From the NCBI RefSeq assembly GCF_018812025.1, contig NC_063057.1:19313638-19377637 (forward strand): 64,000 nucleotides of DNA, in the 5' to 3' direction. The position numbers and the translations under genes were made by a program. This DNA is from Megalobrama amblycephala. Lineage: Eukaryota > Chordata > Actinopteri > Cypriniformes > Xenocyprididae. Shown here piece after piece: positions 26,401 through 38,600 of the stretch; positions within the stretch are counted from its first letter, which is position 1, and each line of letters begins with the position of its first letter. The notes beneath the pieces are model-generated. The model did not search any database. It saw nothing but the letters and a program-made list of their open reading frames with translations, and had not been told where the DNA came from.

Positions 26401-29400
26401 CCTGTATGAGGACAAACACAGTTGCAAATCCAAAACCAAGCTTTAGACCTGTTAATATTCATGGTCTAGTTAGTGCCACTTCTTCCTTTTACATTATGCA
26501 AGCCCACACCTTGAGCTGTTTTTCAGTGCTGGCGAGCCGACTGTCCTTCTCTCGAATCAGCTCCTTCAGCTGAACCACCAGCTGCTCAGTCTGGGCCAGC
26601 CTCTCCAGGACCTCTTCTGGGGGCCCTGGGCCCTCCAGGGATGCTTCAGAATCAGGCTGGGGCTGAGGCACCAGCCCATCCTGCTCCAAAAACAACATTC
26701 AAAGAGTGCTCTTTAGATGGTTAATCACTCCCTTCTAACTATGTTAGTATTCAAGTCAGCATGAAATGGACCTATTTCAACATATTTTCTTATACATCTT
26801 ACTGTTCATCCATGTATGCATCTCATTTTAACCTTGCAAAGTTTAATCAAAATGTCATAACTTGATCTTCCGGACTTCAGTTTGGTGATGTATGCCGGAA
26901 TTCTCAAATCATTTAGTCCGCTTAGCCCCGCCCCCAATCAACTGCAAACTCACATTCATTTTTGAGTGCCATGCCCACATCTCAACATCTAATCAAGATT
27001 AGAGAACCAAGACCCCATCCAGCCTTTTTTCTTTTCCGATAATCTGTTACACTTGGATGTACATCACAATATGGAAGAAAATATCTGTTGCTACTTCTGT
27101 TTCATCACAACTTCAATAACAACTTGTGTTAAAGTCACCATGAAATCAAAATTGACTTTTTTTGTTTGGATGTTTTTTTTTGTGAATATTGCAGCAATTA
27201 TTATAAATGATTTATCCATTCATTTATTTATTTTTTTTAATTCATGTGCCCTCGTAATCTTTAAATCAAAATAACTAGGGATGCACCGATTTTGGCTGAT
27301 ACCGATAACCAATAATTATTTATATTTTGAAAGCCGATAACCGATATATTGGCTGATAAATCTAAATCAAAATTATCTAATTTTTGAGAGCCCGATTACA
27401 AAAACAAAAGTGTACCAAGCACACAATTATAATGATCTCATTATAATTTTATGTAGCCTACATGACTACGCTGTACATGTTACACTTAACTGTATTTTCC
27501 TTTTTTGAAGCTATTCCAATCATATTTCAAGCAACTGAAAACCATCATGGCGAACAAAGCGCAGTAGGGTGTTCGATTCCAGGTTTTTTGGAATCGACTC
27601 CGACTCCCGACTCCCACTGTAGGAGTCGATGGAATCGACTCCTCGACTCCATTTATTGTACATCAAAACAAGGTCATAAATAAGCCAAGATGGCAGTCCT
27701 TACACACTTAATTTATTTTTCCCTGACGTGAAGCCTTAAAATCCCCTCATTAAAACAACACACGTTTAGCGAGACTGTCCAAATTAGTCCAATTTAGAGA
27801 TGACTTGATGAGTAGCTGCTAATTGCTGATACCTAATTTTACCGAGAGAAAAGTCACGAAAAGCATCTGTGGTCAAATATTATGTCAGAATTAAATAAAA
27901 AAGAAAGCAGGGATTCTTTAACGAATTCATCTCATTATAATGGTCAGGGGATGGCGCTAAAAGTGCTTGGATATGAGAGTTAAAGATACAAAATACAATA
28001 ATGTACACTTATTAATGTGTTGATGTTGTTGATGTGAGTGATGTTAGTTTAATGAACATAGTTAACTATGGAAAATCAAATCTATATTTATTGCAATAAT
28101 ATAAGCTACCATCAATACTAAAGCTGACATGGAGGTATGTATAATTACAAACTAAGTCACGACTGTTGTCTATTTCTAAAGTAAGCTACATGAATGTATG
28201 TGACAACGTTTCTGCGACAGCTCTCTGACGCGATTCGTCAGTGTCTGAATTCCTCGCTTCATTTCGTTCACTCCTTGCTTAGTGCACTTAACCATAGACA
28301 TCATGCACTTAACTGCCATGCATTATGTAGGCTATGGATTTGAGAATCAGTAAACAAGTGAGCGATTCCGGACACAGCAACAGAGACGACACCGAGAGCC
28401 GATTCCTGTGCTGGAGTCGACCCCGACTCTGGGGCTATTCAGAGTCGAGGAATTGACTCTTTTGAAGTCGACTCCCCATCACTAATCTGAAGTGTCTCAG
28501 CTGAAGGAAATAATCTGTTATTTATTGGCTTTAATATATCGGCCAAATTTTCTTAACAGGCCGATAACATTAACATTAAAAATGAACATATCGGCCGATA
28601 CCGATATGGTGGCCGATATATCGTGCATCCCTAAAAATATCTTCCCCCTCCCTCTTGCAGCGACATCTCTTCTCTTTTCCAATGATGTGTTTACTAGTGT
28701 GGGGGCGGGACAACCTGTCACTTATATGAGATCGACCAATAGCAAACCACAACCATCCAATGATCAAATAATTTCCCAAAGGACAAAATCAAGGCCTGCC
28801 CTACATTTTTTCCTATTGAATAAGCCACGTATGTCTCAATAAGAAAGAAAAGACTTTCGCAACTTCCATTTCATGCTCTTTTTCGTCCACTTATGCTTGA
28901 CTTATCTTTAGTGATGCATGCAAGTCATTTTAAAGTCTGCATGAACCGGAAGTTGCTCCAGTGTTGTGACATATTACCAAGTGAAACAGAATATTGAATA
29001 GAGGGCAGGGTTTTACTTTAGCGCTCCTCCTCTCCATTTCTCACTCATAGCAGACACACGGTTGCAGGGGAGTGGTTTACACGTTTTCAACCCAAGCCGT
29101 CAAACTGACGTTATCAGAGAAGGAACGCCATTGCAGACCGGAAGTTTTCAGATTTTGATTAAAGATTACTGCAACAAACAATTTTTTTCTGTGTATTAAC
29201 TTGCAAGGATTAATTGTTCACCACAAGACTGGTAACATGCACTAACAAAGTAAATAGGGTCGATTTTGATTTCATGCCGACTTTAAGATGGTAAAAGGCT
29301 AGTAAACTAACCCATAAATGTGAAAATAAGTACTTAAATGGGAAAATAAGGGCCTTTAACTGAGGTTTGATTGGTTCCAAGGTTTGTCTACTCACCTGGG

Positions 29401-29476
29401 AGTCTCCTTCGGAGCGTTCCTCACCCGAGAGCTCCTGGAGGACCGAGGACACCCCTTGGGTCAGCCGGCTAAACAT
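11212..29476 (-). CDS. golgb1: golgb1: giantin, Golgi coiled-coil tether with C-terminal membrane anchor (one frameshift)
   Basis: Giantin is a very large cis/medial-Golgi golgin that tethers COPI vesicles. Coding exons in order: 29396-29476, 26510-26680, 26279-26401, 25910-26065, 24503-24622, 23508-23621, 21787-23164, 21550-21632, 20807-20876, 15373-20463, 14853-15276, 14506-14739, 13567-14388, 13300-13484, 12952-13105, 12595-12680, 11871-11942, 11483-11573, 11212-11349. All junctions agree in phase. The chain totals 9593 nt, one short of 3198 codons, because a base is missing near 18.83 kb. Identity rests on the N-terminus (MFSRLTQGVSSVLQELSGEE, matching giantin MLSRLSG..VLHELSG), the exon encoding LAQTEQLVVQLKELI, continuous heptad coiled coil, length close to human giantin (about 3259 aa), a C-terminal hydrophobic anchor (LLVSLYLLTVHVLLLLCMGG) two residues from the stop, and hcls1 next door as in human. 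The ATG at 29476 lies 7 nt inside its exon. Confidence 0.95.
11392..11440. repeat. (GT)n(TA)n microsatellite in the last golgb1 intron
   Basis: About 11 GT units run into about 14 TA units, inside an intron of only 133 bp (11350-11482). It starts about 40 bp from the acceptor of the anchor-encoding exon. Confidence 0.95.
18815..18854 (-). other. golgb1: Single-base frameshift in the large golgb1 exon
   Basis: The upstream frame (20463 down) stays coiled coil until a TGA at 18815-18817. The downstream frame is open only from 18851, where a TGA at 18852-18854 precedes it. The two frames overlap by about 35 nt, so the shift must lie within 18818-18851. No donor/acceptor pair of usable size lies in the overlap. 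The exon (5091 nt) is exactly one nucleotide short of what the flanking intron phases require. The cause could be an assembly or sequencing error, or a real allele that would truncate giantin. Confidence 0.85.
22200..23040 (-). repeat. golgb1: Internal tandem protein repeats in a golgb1 exon
   Basis: Within exon 21787-23164 the peptide block with (S/C)LEARLET.ESE, then ELLK.T.EMDEMR.KLE, then EAELA.MKV occurs repeatedly. The DNA word aatctggcttctag or its variant starts at about 22410, 22614 and 22839, spacings of 204 and 225 bp (68 and 75 codons). Spacings divisible by three keep the coiled coil open. Confidence 0.75.
24663..25791. mobile_element. Non-autonomous DNA transposon with terminal inverted repeats, in golgb1 intron
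   Basis: The left end reads GGGGCCGTATTCACAAAACA and the right end is atgttttgtgaatacagcccc, 20 of 21 complementary. The inner arms also pair (tagctcctaa and taagagtt words). No transposase frame is visible. It occupies most of the intron between exons 24503-24622 and 25910-26065. The superfamily is not assigned with confidence; PIF-Harbinger-type non-autonomous elements look similar. Confidence 0.7.
27276..28633. mobile_element. hAT-type element with 8-bp target duplication
   Basis: It starts TAGGGATGCACCGAT and ends atatcgtgcatcccta. It is flanked by AAAATAAC (27268-27275) and AAAATATC (28634-28641), an 8-bp duplication with one mismatch, as hAT elements make. Arms rich in ccgatatcgg words fold on each other. 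No transposase is readable. A second element appears nested within it. Confidence 0.75.
27565..28484. mobile_element. Probable nested element inside the hAT copy
   Basis: Sequence rich in gactcc/ggagtc words with opposed ends (tagggtgttcgattcc on the left; gactccccatcacta on the right, whose complement begins tagtgatggggagtc). It interrupts the ccgata-rich hAT body. Ends are only partly complementary, so boundaries are tentative. Confidence 0.45.
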
Positions 29477-29618
29477 GGCTGACCTGCATGTAAATATATA
29501 AAATGAAATGTTTGTTCACAGCTTGTTAGTTCATATTTTCTCAAGCTCTTTACTGTGTGAATTACTGAAACTGTTTTAACATGTTTAGGACAAAGATAAA
29601 AGCCAGAGTCTGAATTAA

Positions 29619-30389
29619 AGGGTTAGTTCACCCAAAAATGAAAATTCTGTCATTTAATACTCACCCTCATGCCGTTCCACACCAGTAAGACCTTCGTTCA
29701 TCTTCACAACACAAATTAAGATATTTTAGTTGAAATCCGATGGCTCCGTGAGGCCTGCATAGGGAGCAATGACATTTCCTCTCTCAAGATCCATTAATGT
29801 ACTAAAAACATATTTAAATCGGTTCATGCGAGTACAGTGGTTCAATATTAATATTATAAAGCGAAGAGAATATTTTTGGTGCGCCAAAAAAAAAAAAAAA
29901 CGACTTATATAGTGATGGCTGATTTCAAAACACTGCTTTAGGAAGCTTCGGAGCGTTATGAATCAGTGTATCGAATCTGCTGTTCAGAGCGCCAAAGTCA
30001 TGTGATTTCAGCAGTTTGGCGGTTTGACACGCGATCTGAATCATGATTCGATACGCTGATTCATTATGCTCTGAAGCTTCCTGAAGCATTGTTCTGAAAT
30101 CGGCCATCGCTAAATATGTCGTTATTTTTTTTTTTGGCGCACCAAAAATATTCTCGTCGCTTTATATTAATATTGAACCACTGTACTCACATGAACTGTT
30201 TTTAGTACCTTTATTGGATCGTGAGAGAGGAAATGTCATTGCTCCCTATGGAGGCCTCATGGAGCCATCAGATTTCATCAAAAATATCTTCATTTGTGTT
30301 CTGAAGATGAATGAAGGTCTTACGGGTGTGGAACGACATGAGGGTGAGTAATAAATGACAGAATTTTCATTTTTGGGTGAACTAACCCT
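29619..30389. mobile_element. Foldback MITE flanked by TTAA in golgb1 5' intron/flank
   Basis: Termini AGGGTTAGTTCACCCAAAAA and ...TTTTTGGGTGAACTAACCCT are complementary. The flanks are TTAA at 29615-29618 and 30390-30393, the target signature of piggyBac-like elements. The arms continue to pair over most of 0.77 kb around a loop at about 29.9-30.1 kb. The termini are shared with 44890-46493 and closely resemble those of 49230-49550. Confidence 0.8.
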
Positions 30390-30729
30390 TTAATGCTTAA
30401 GCACAACAATGCCATTTTTATAGACTTATTTAAAGGGAAATTTGGTTCTCTATCAGGCAACACCAAGTAATGGCATTGAATATGATCATAGTAATTGTAA
30501 AAATTAAATTTAAACTTCATGTCAAGGCACCTTTGAAATACCATCTGGCCCTTGTAAATTAAATGGCATCTCGGTTGCATTACATCACATTAATAAATCC
30601 ATACAGTGAACAAAGGAAAAGATCTAACAGTTTGGTATTTCTCATAGATTTTGATTGGACATTGACTGTGAACACATCACATCCATAAATAGAACACTTG
30701 ATGAGCTCAAAACTGGATCCTTTATTGGT

Positions 30730-31003
30730 TACATAACGTGTGTCCCCTCTGCGGACAGTAGCTAAAGGAGGCGTGAACACAATAACAACACTGTGTCTAT
30801 CTTTATTGATAATACATAACCACCCTTGGCAGAGCCATAAAGCGGAGAAAAACGAAGAGAACCGAACGACGCCGAAACAAATATATCTGACTGCGGCTGC
30901 GTCGCTTTCATTTTGTCTACACAACAGCAAAGATTATTCAGCGACTCTTCTTCCTTGTGTTTTAAAATCGATTGATATCAGCACAAATGATCGAGACGCA
31001 TAA
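30730..31003. promoter_or_regulatory. Possible divergent promoter of golgb1 and the 31.5-kb candidate gene
   Basis: CpG-containing, non-repetitive DNA upstream of golgb1. On the plus strand it ends in a good donor (ATAAAG then GTATGA at 31004), suggesting a non-coding first exon that could splice to the acceptor at 31524. I could not identify the golgb1 5' UTR exon on the other strand. Confidence 0.25.
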
Positions 31004-31525
31004 AGGTATGACTTTTATTTTATATGATGGTTATAAAACGGCATTGTTAAAGCCCAATGAGCGGCAGTAATGAGCGCAAGCTTTAAGTGAGCTCGTGCTG
31101 ATGACTCGTAAACAACTGTAACGAATCGATATTTATAAACGTACTTGTGTTTGTGCATGTCAGCGACTGAATATGTTTAGAAGCAGCTTGTTAATGTTAT
31201 TAAGCATGAAACTGACCTGTTTAATCGGCGCAGGGAAGAGCTGCGTGGTTTATTTGATCAATTTCGTCTCCAGGATTTCAGAGCCACATCACCAAACATC
31301 CCGGAAACAGAAACTCAGCGCTGTGATTGGACCACGCATGGGAGTGTGTGAAAACAACAAGTGACTCTGTGAGGCGCAAATACTGTACACCAAGGGACCG
31401 TCAACAAATATAAAACGTAAAATCAAAATGTAAGGACTAAGTAGGCATGGTTGCTTGCAAAAGATAATAGGAAGCAATTACAAATCATATTCTTGGTTTG
31501 GAGTTACTTAATGGTTCAAAACAGA

Positions 31526-31801
31526 ATGGGAGGACATGATTTAAAGCTTAACATGCTTATTAATTACGGAAAACAGTTGGGACGCAGTCTCATTCTGTTG
31601 GCACACTACACCACAGTGTTTGTAATCTTTGTATCTCGCTCTGTGAACTGTTTTGTGGAAGTGATCAAGTGGATGTCGATGTTTGCCAGATACACAGTAG
31701 AGGTATTTGAATCCATTCATAGGAGCCTAAACTGGTGGACCAGAAGATGCAGTAGGACGTCCATAGAAATGCTCTCCAGCAGCGACACAGAATCGGAATG
31801 A
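31526..31801 (+). CDS. Candidate small protein, 91 aa, unrecognised
   Basis: The frame runs from the ATG at 31526 to TGA at 31799-31801. It follows a plausible acceptor (ggttcaaaacag, ending 31524), and a matching donor lies at 31004. The sequence starts MGGHDLKLNMLINYGKQLGR. It has a hydrophobic stretch of about 20 residues near 20-45 (SLILLAHYTTVFVIFV and following), an amphipathic basic segment (SIHRSLNWWTRRCSRTS) and an acidic Ser-rich tail (MLSSSDTESE). This is a sensible single-pass or peripheral membrane protein layout and not repeat-derived as far as I can see. I do not recognise a family, and a chance frame of this size is quite possible. It stays open upstream to an in-frame ATG at 31451. 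Confidence 0.35.
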   Translation: MGGHDLKLNMLINYGKQLGRSLILLAHYTTVFVIFVSRSVNCFVEVIKWMSMFARYTVEVFESIHRSLNWWTRRCSRTSIEMLSSSDTESE

Positions 31802-32354
31802 GAAAGGACAATATGAACTCAAAGAATGATGTTTCTGGCAAAAAAATGAAGAACCCATGGATCTTAAATGGAGTTATAGACTCCAAGGAGAACAATACCA
31901 TTGCATCCGTACATACTGTACATCTCAATTTTCTGTTCACTTCAAAGGGCTCACTGAAAGCAATGAGGTTAAGGGAGAGTCCACCACTGTGTTATAACCA
32001 TGCCTGATAGACTGAAGACTGAACTCGACACCTGTTTTTCAAGTCTAAACCAGTATTTACTGGAATGAAAAACAATGCAAAAAAGTTAAGATAAGTAAAT
32101 CTTACTTTATTTTGCCTCACAGTTAATCCTAAACAGTGTTGTTTTGCCCAAACAAGTTCTTTTTAAATCATCCACTGAATGCAGTTTAGCAGTGAGGGAG
32201 ATGAGCCTAAAATTACTATTAGCACTTATGTGTCTGATTGGACATTATATGGTTGGAGCAGTTGTATGTTGCTTTAAATAATAATAGTAAAATGTATCCT
32301 GAAACAAGTGGGACTTGTATCATCAGTAGCAGAGAAAACTCAGATACTCTCGCA
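31802..32354. other. Intergenic, no feature recognised
   Basis: AT-rich sequence downstream of the candidate small gene. No convincing polyadenylation signal and no known repeat found. Confidence 0.5.
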
Positions 32355-32523
32355 CAGGGGTCCTCAAGATCAACTTTCCTGCAGAGATTAGCTCCAACCT
32401 GGATTAAACACACCTACCTACTTGCAACTTAGTAGTAATTAGCTTGTTCAGGTGTGTTTAATTAGGGTTGGAGCTAAACTCTGCAGGGAAGTGGATCTCG
32501 AGGTCCAGAGCTGAGGACCCCTG
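32355..32523. mobile_element. Palindromic hAT-like MITE, 169 bp
   Basis: Ends CAGGGGTCCTCA and TGAGGACCCCTG are perfect inverted repeats, and the arms pair inward (cctgcaga..ttagctccaac with gttggagctaa..ctctgcagg). The flanks ctctcgca and ctttagca share 6 of 8 bases, consistent with an aged 8-bp hAT duplication. Confidence 0.75.
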
Positions 32524-32840
32524 CTTTAGCAGGTTCATCATTTTTGTGTGATAACCTAAACTTTTTTAGCTCCAAAATATTATGTTTTAATTAGTCTGTC
32601 AGGGATCAACTAGGAATGCCGTATCCAAAGGAAGCTAAACAAGGGAAACACAGGGACCAGAAGACAGCTCTGTGACAGGGTCACTTTCACATTTCAGGGG
32701 TTCTCTGAAATTTACGGTATTTTAGTATGATATACTATTATAGTTTTTGTTAATATTTTTAATTAGATTTTATTTTTATACATTTCTGTTTTCATTTGAA
32801 CTTTTAAGAAATTTTGTTTTTGTCTGTTTTGGACATTATG

Positions 32841-33867
<1,027 letters not shown>

Positions 33868-34859
33868 TTCAAAGTTTGTCTCAACAAACATTTTTTTTTT
33901 TTTCGTATTAAAAGTATGCCTATATAGATTTTATTCTTTTTTAATTTTAGTTGTTTTAGCTCTTCACCTTAGAAAAACTTTAATATTATTTAAAGTTTTT
34001 TTATTTAATATTTTATTTCAAGTAATGACAAGTAATGTTTTTTTATGGTTTTAGTTTTAGTTAACAATAATTACCCTCAGTGGAAAATACTACACAAAAT
34101 ACTACTACTACCCAAAATATCAAACTGACTGTCAAAGTTTACCTGTAATGAATACATTTTTATAAACTTTCCAGAAATGATTGAACAGATCTAGCAAGCT
34201 TTACTTAGTTTGAGCTTGAGAAGAGAAAATTCTGCATCTCTAAATGTATTTATAGGCTTAATATGTTGTGAGATCTCAAATTACATCTCATTCCTGTTAG
34301 ACTATATGATAGTTTTTAAATGGTATTAACTATTAATATTATTGTTCAATATATACTAACCAATGTAATATGAATATGGTGTGTCTAATTTGACAATCAA
34401 ATGCTAACAAACTGAAAAATGTTTTTCGTGTGAAGATAAAAGATGTTTGGCATTATACTATTTCTACACTATGGCATTTTATTTTGGCATTACAATGTTC
34501 TGAAATGTATTCTTTGGAATCTTTAGCACGACTGTGAATGTTGGTTTGTAATTATTGTAAAGACTCTGTCATGTATGATAAACAAAAACAAAAAAAATGA
34601 TTGAAGCTTGTTACCTCAAACAATTGTGACACGGCTACTAACGTGCATATGAATATATCATAATTTGACTATATCATTGAAAATAAATTTGGAAACAACT
34701 TTCACGTCATTTGTCTTTAAAATCATTATGAAGTCCAGAAATGCTGATGCAGTTCACAGGCCATCACATGGGAATGTTTGTCAGCATGTCCCCAATCTCA
34801 CATGCAATTACCAATGGCCATCCCAGCCATGGTCATCCTTAAGCCTCGCATTCACAGTG

Positions 34860-34965
34860 AGCTGGATTAGTCACAGTTAATATCAATAAGATGGAGTTGG
34901 TGGGGCGTGTCTGATCCCAGGCCAGTACAAAAGCCTCCGGAGGGTGCCCACCTCACTCTTAGGTC
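34860..34965 (+). promoter_or_regulatory. guca1c: Putative guca1c promoter
   Basis: GGATTA at 34864-34869 is the CRX/OTX photoreceptor core, followed by a TATA-like gtacaaaagcc at 34925-34935. A start near 34960 (ctcactcttagg) would give a leader of about 120 nt before the ATG at 35081. The position agrees with a cone/rod gene, but this is inferred from motifs only. Confidence 0.4.
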
Positions 34966-35080
34966 CCAGTGTCGTGTGTCTGTGAGAAGCGAAACGCTCG
35001 CCTGCACAGCAGACCAGTTGGGTTTCCTGACAGAGTAGCTCCAGTCCAGCTCTCCACAACAATCCGTTCTCAGTTAAGCG

Positions 35081-35612
35081 ATGGGGAATTCAACGGGCAG
35101 CACCGTGGACGACCTGCAGGCCGTTGAAATGCATCTGTGGTATAAGAAGTTCATGACTGAGTGTCCATCTGGTCAGCTCACGCTGCATGAGTTCAAACAG
35201 TTCTTCGGGCTCAGAGGTCTGGATCCAGAGGCCAATGCCTACATCGAGCAGATGTTCCGCACATTTGACATGAACAAGGTGAGTGAAAGAGATATATAGA
35301 GACAATATATAAATGAACAGAGTGGATAGTAAAAGTGGCTAAGGATGCCTTTGAAAACTTCCTGGCAATGGTACTTTTAAAGACAGCTTCAGCACAGCTA
35401 GAGTATTTGAAGTATCAGTTTTAATTTAAAAGGTCGGCTATAATATGCAGGTTTTGAGGCTCATTGCATTCTGTTACATCAGACTTGAAACTATGTTTGC
35501 TAAGATTCAGACTGATTTCTGCTGATTCCCATCCTATTTTCAGGAGAAATTATTCAAATTCTTCCTTCCGGCCAATACCAATATGAGGTCATTTTGAGCT
35601 TTACAGCATTTT

Positions 35613-35663
<51 letters not shown>

Positions 35664-38600
35664 TTATTTTTTTTTTTTTTTTTTTTGTGGTTTCCACAGA
35701 AATGTTAAGCAGCACAACTGTTTTTAACATTGATAATAATGCAAAATGTTTCTTGAGCAGCAAATCGGCATATTAGAGCAATTTCAGAGGGATCATGTGA
35801 CACTAAAGACTGTGTAATGATCCTGAAAATTCAGCTTTGCCTCATAGAAATACATTTTAAAATATATTAAAATAAAAAAATAAAAACATTTGTAATAATA
35901 TTTCACAATATTGCTGTTTATTATATTTCTTTAACCAAATAAATGCAGACTTGGTGAGCATAAGAGACTTTTTTCAAAAACAAAAAAAACGTTTGAACCG
36001 TAGAGTGATATATATATATATATATATAAAATCAATAACTGTCTGCAAGTCAGCACACGTGAGTTTGTTATTTGTTGAGTCAGATCAGAGCAAAGCTCGG
36101 ATCATTCTTACTGTGTTGGCTGGATATATATTTATAGCGCTATATTTAGCACTTCATGCCAGCTTTTATTTACAGTGACTCATTAATACAATGAATAATG
36201 AGCTTATCTATGAGATTAAGATTAACAGTTGAACAGGTTTGTGAATTTATTACAGAATCAGATCCCATTCACGTGCACTAACAACTAGTTTACTCCAAGT
36301 CAAAACATGTTTTCATAATCGGATCCCAATGAGATTTTTGCCACAAAAACGGTTTTAACCCTCATGATATTATTTAATCTTGATATGAGCATTTTATATG
36401 AGATTCCCATGTATTTCACATATGTATTTAATTATGAGTATGCCATTAAACGTGTGTTTATGTCAATACTCATCGAGCTAAATCTCTCCGCTTCACTGTA
36501 CAATTGTGTCTCGCTCCGAGGGAAATCATTAATAGGGACATAGATAAAGCAAAAGACACATTAAAAAATGCAACTATCAACCACTCGGTAATGACAAACT
36601 AAAAAAACAACTTTTAATTTTGTCTTTATTCTATATCATAAATTGTGAAAGTCTATGGTATATTATTATTTTCTATAATGATCATTTTAATGAATTTCTA
36701 TCTTTTTTGTAAATGTGAATTTTTTTTTTTTAATTATCCATTTCATACTTGATTGTATAATTGATTTATCACTTTCTGATAATTAAAGTGGCACAAATTG
36801 CAGAGAATTGAGTGCCTGCATTATAGTTTCTTGATATTTAGTTTAAAATAGAAATATCAAAGTCTACAGAAATTTTATCTGAGAAATTAGATACATTTTG
36901 AAAAATGTTCCAGACTACTAATACCAGTAAAATCATGTCTAAACAGTTGCTCAACAATAAAATATCCATATATCTCCACACATTAACAAAGCTCAACTCT
37001 TACATTGCCCATGACCTTCTCCCTGACCTTGACCCTAGGTCAGTTGGCATCTATGTGAGACAAAGAGATGTGACATTCTGAAGAAAGAGTCTTGACCTGA
37101 GGATTATGTCTGTGTCAAGTGGCTGTGTCGGTCTCTCAGACGCAGACCTTGAAACTGGCAGTAATCCTCCAGAGGGCAGCCTCATCATCCTAATCGTGAT
37201 CCCCATCACCTCCATCATCTAAATATGTGCAAGCATATGAAAATAGAACAAAAGGGCATCCAGCTGAACACATACCTAATATAAACATTTTTATAACTTA
37301 TTTAACAGATTGCTGCAGATGTGGATGCTGATTGGTAGATAGATCTCAAAAATACATCTCTTAGATGTATTTTAATTAATTTCCTTCATTGCCATTTAAC
37401 ATAATCCTTGAATAAAGCAATGAAGCAAACCAACCAGATCAGACATTGAAAACAAATTTCCATTTCCATTTATTTGGAATATAGTTTTATCATAATCGAA
37501 TAAACTTTGTATTTGTCAGCCATACATACATAAAACTGGTAAGATTTCTGCACTCAAAAAATCATGGCATTGTTTGCATTTATTTGATTTTATTTAAATA
37601 TTTTCAAAATGCATTTATTTAAATTGCTTAGAACCTGCATAAATCTGTTCTTTGTCAATTAAATTTATTTTAAAAGTGTGAACATTGTTAAAATATGGCT
37701 AGCTATGGAAGAAGCAATATTCATTTAGTTAAAATGTACGATAAATATATAAATGTATATGTATTTAAAGGATTAGTCCACTTTTAAATAAACTTTTCCT
37801 GATAATTTACTCGCCCCCATGTCATCCAAGATGTCCATGGCTTTCTTTCGTCAGTCGAAAAGAAATTAAAGTTTTTGATGGAAACATTCCAGGATTTTTT
37901 TCCATAAAGTAGACTTCTGCAATATGCTAGTATATAACAATTAGTTCAAACTTTGACCTGTGGAGGGCAGTAATACACTTAGCAGTGTCTACAATGCCAT
38001 AATTCAAATAGAGAAGAAGAAGAAGAGAGCTAGTTCAAGATGAGCATTTATGGTTAAAACTTATATAATTTTCAATTTTTTTCAGAAAATGAGTGATGGT
38101 TTCACTAGATAAGACCCTTATTTCTCATCTGGGATCGTGTAGAACAATTTGAAGCTGCACTGAAACTAATTTTGACCTTCAACTGTTTGGTGCCCATTGA
38201 AGTCCACTATATGTAAAAAAAAAAAAAAAAAAAATCCTGGAATGTTTTCATCAAAAACCTTAATTTCTTTTCGACTGAAAAAAGAAAGATATAAACGTCT
38301 TGGATGACATGGGGGTGAGTAAATTATCAGGAAAAGTTTTATTTAAAAGTGGACTAATCCTTAAGGCAAAGTCAGTTTATTAGTACCATTACAAAAGCTT
38401 ACCCATTTCATTTATGTACAGTACCGGTCAAAAATATTTTTATTTTGAATAAATGCTCTTCTTTTAACTTTTTATTCATCAATGAATCCTAAAAAAAAGA
38501 GAAAGTATCACAGGTTCCAAATAATATTAAGCAGCACAACTCTTTCCAACATCAACATCATTCCAACATCATATTAGAATGATTTCTGAAGGATCTGAAG

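Larger units (their letters stand above)
27121..28930. mobile_element. Older dispersed repeat, split by a hAT insertion
   Basis: The left part 27121-27275 (accatgaaatcaaaattgac to aatctttaaatcaaaataac) and the right part from 28634 (cttccccctccctcttgcag, ctagtgtgggggcgggacaa, gatcgaccaatagcaaacca) match, in the same order and unbroken, the copy at 48105-48480. The interruption is exactly the element 27276-28633. Confidence 0.8.

Noticed and set aside
31173..31364. 63-aa plus-strand frame starting MFRSSLLMLL
   Set aside because: Short, no splice support, no recognisable domain; it lies between the proposed donor at 31004 and acceptor at 31524.
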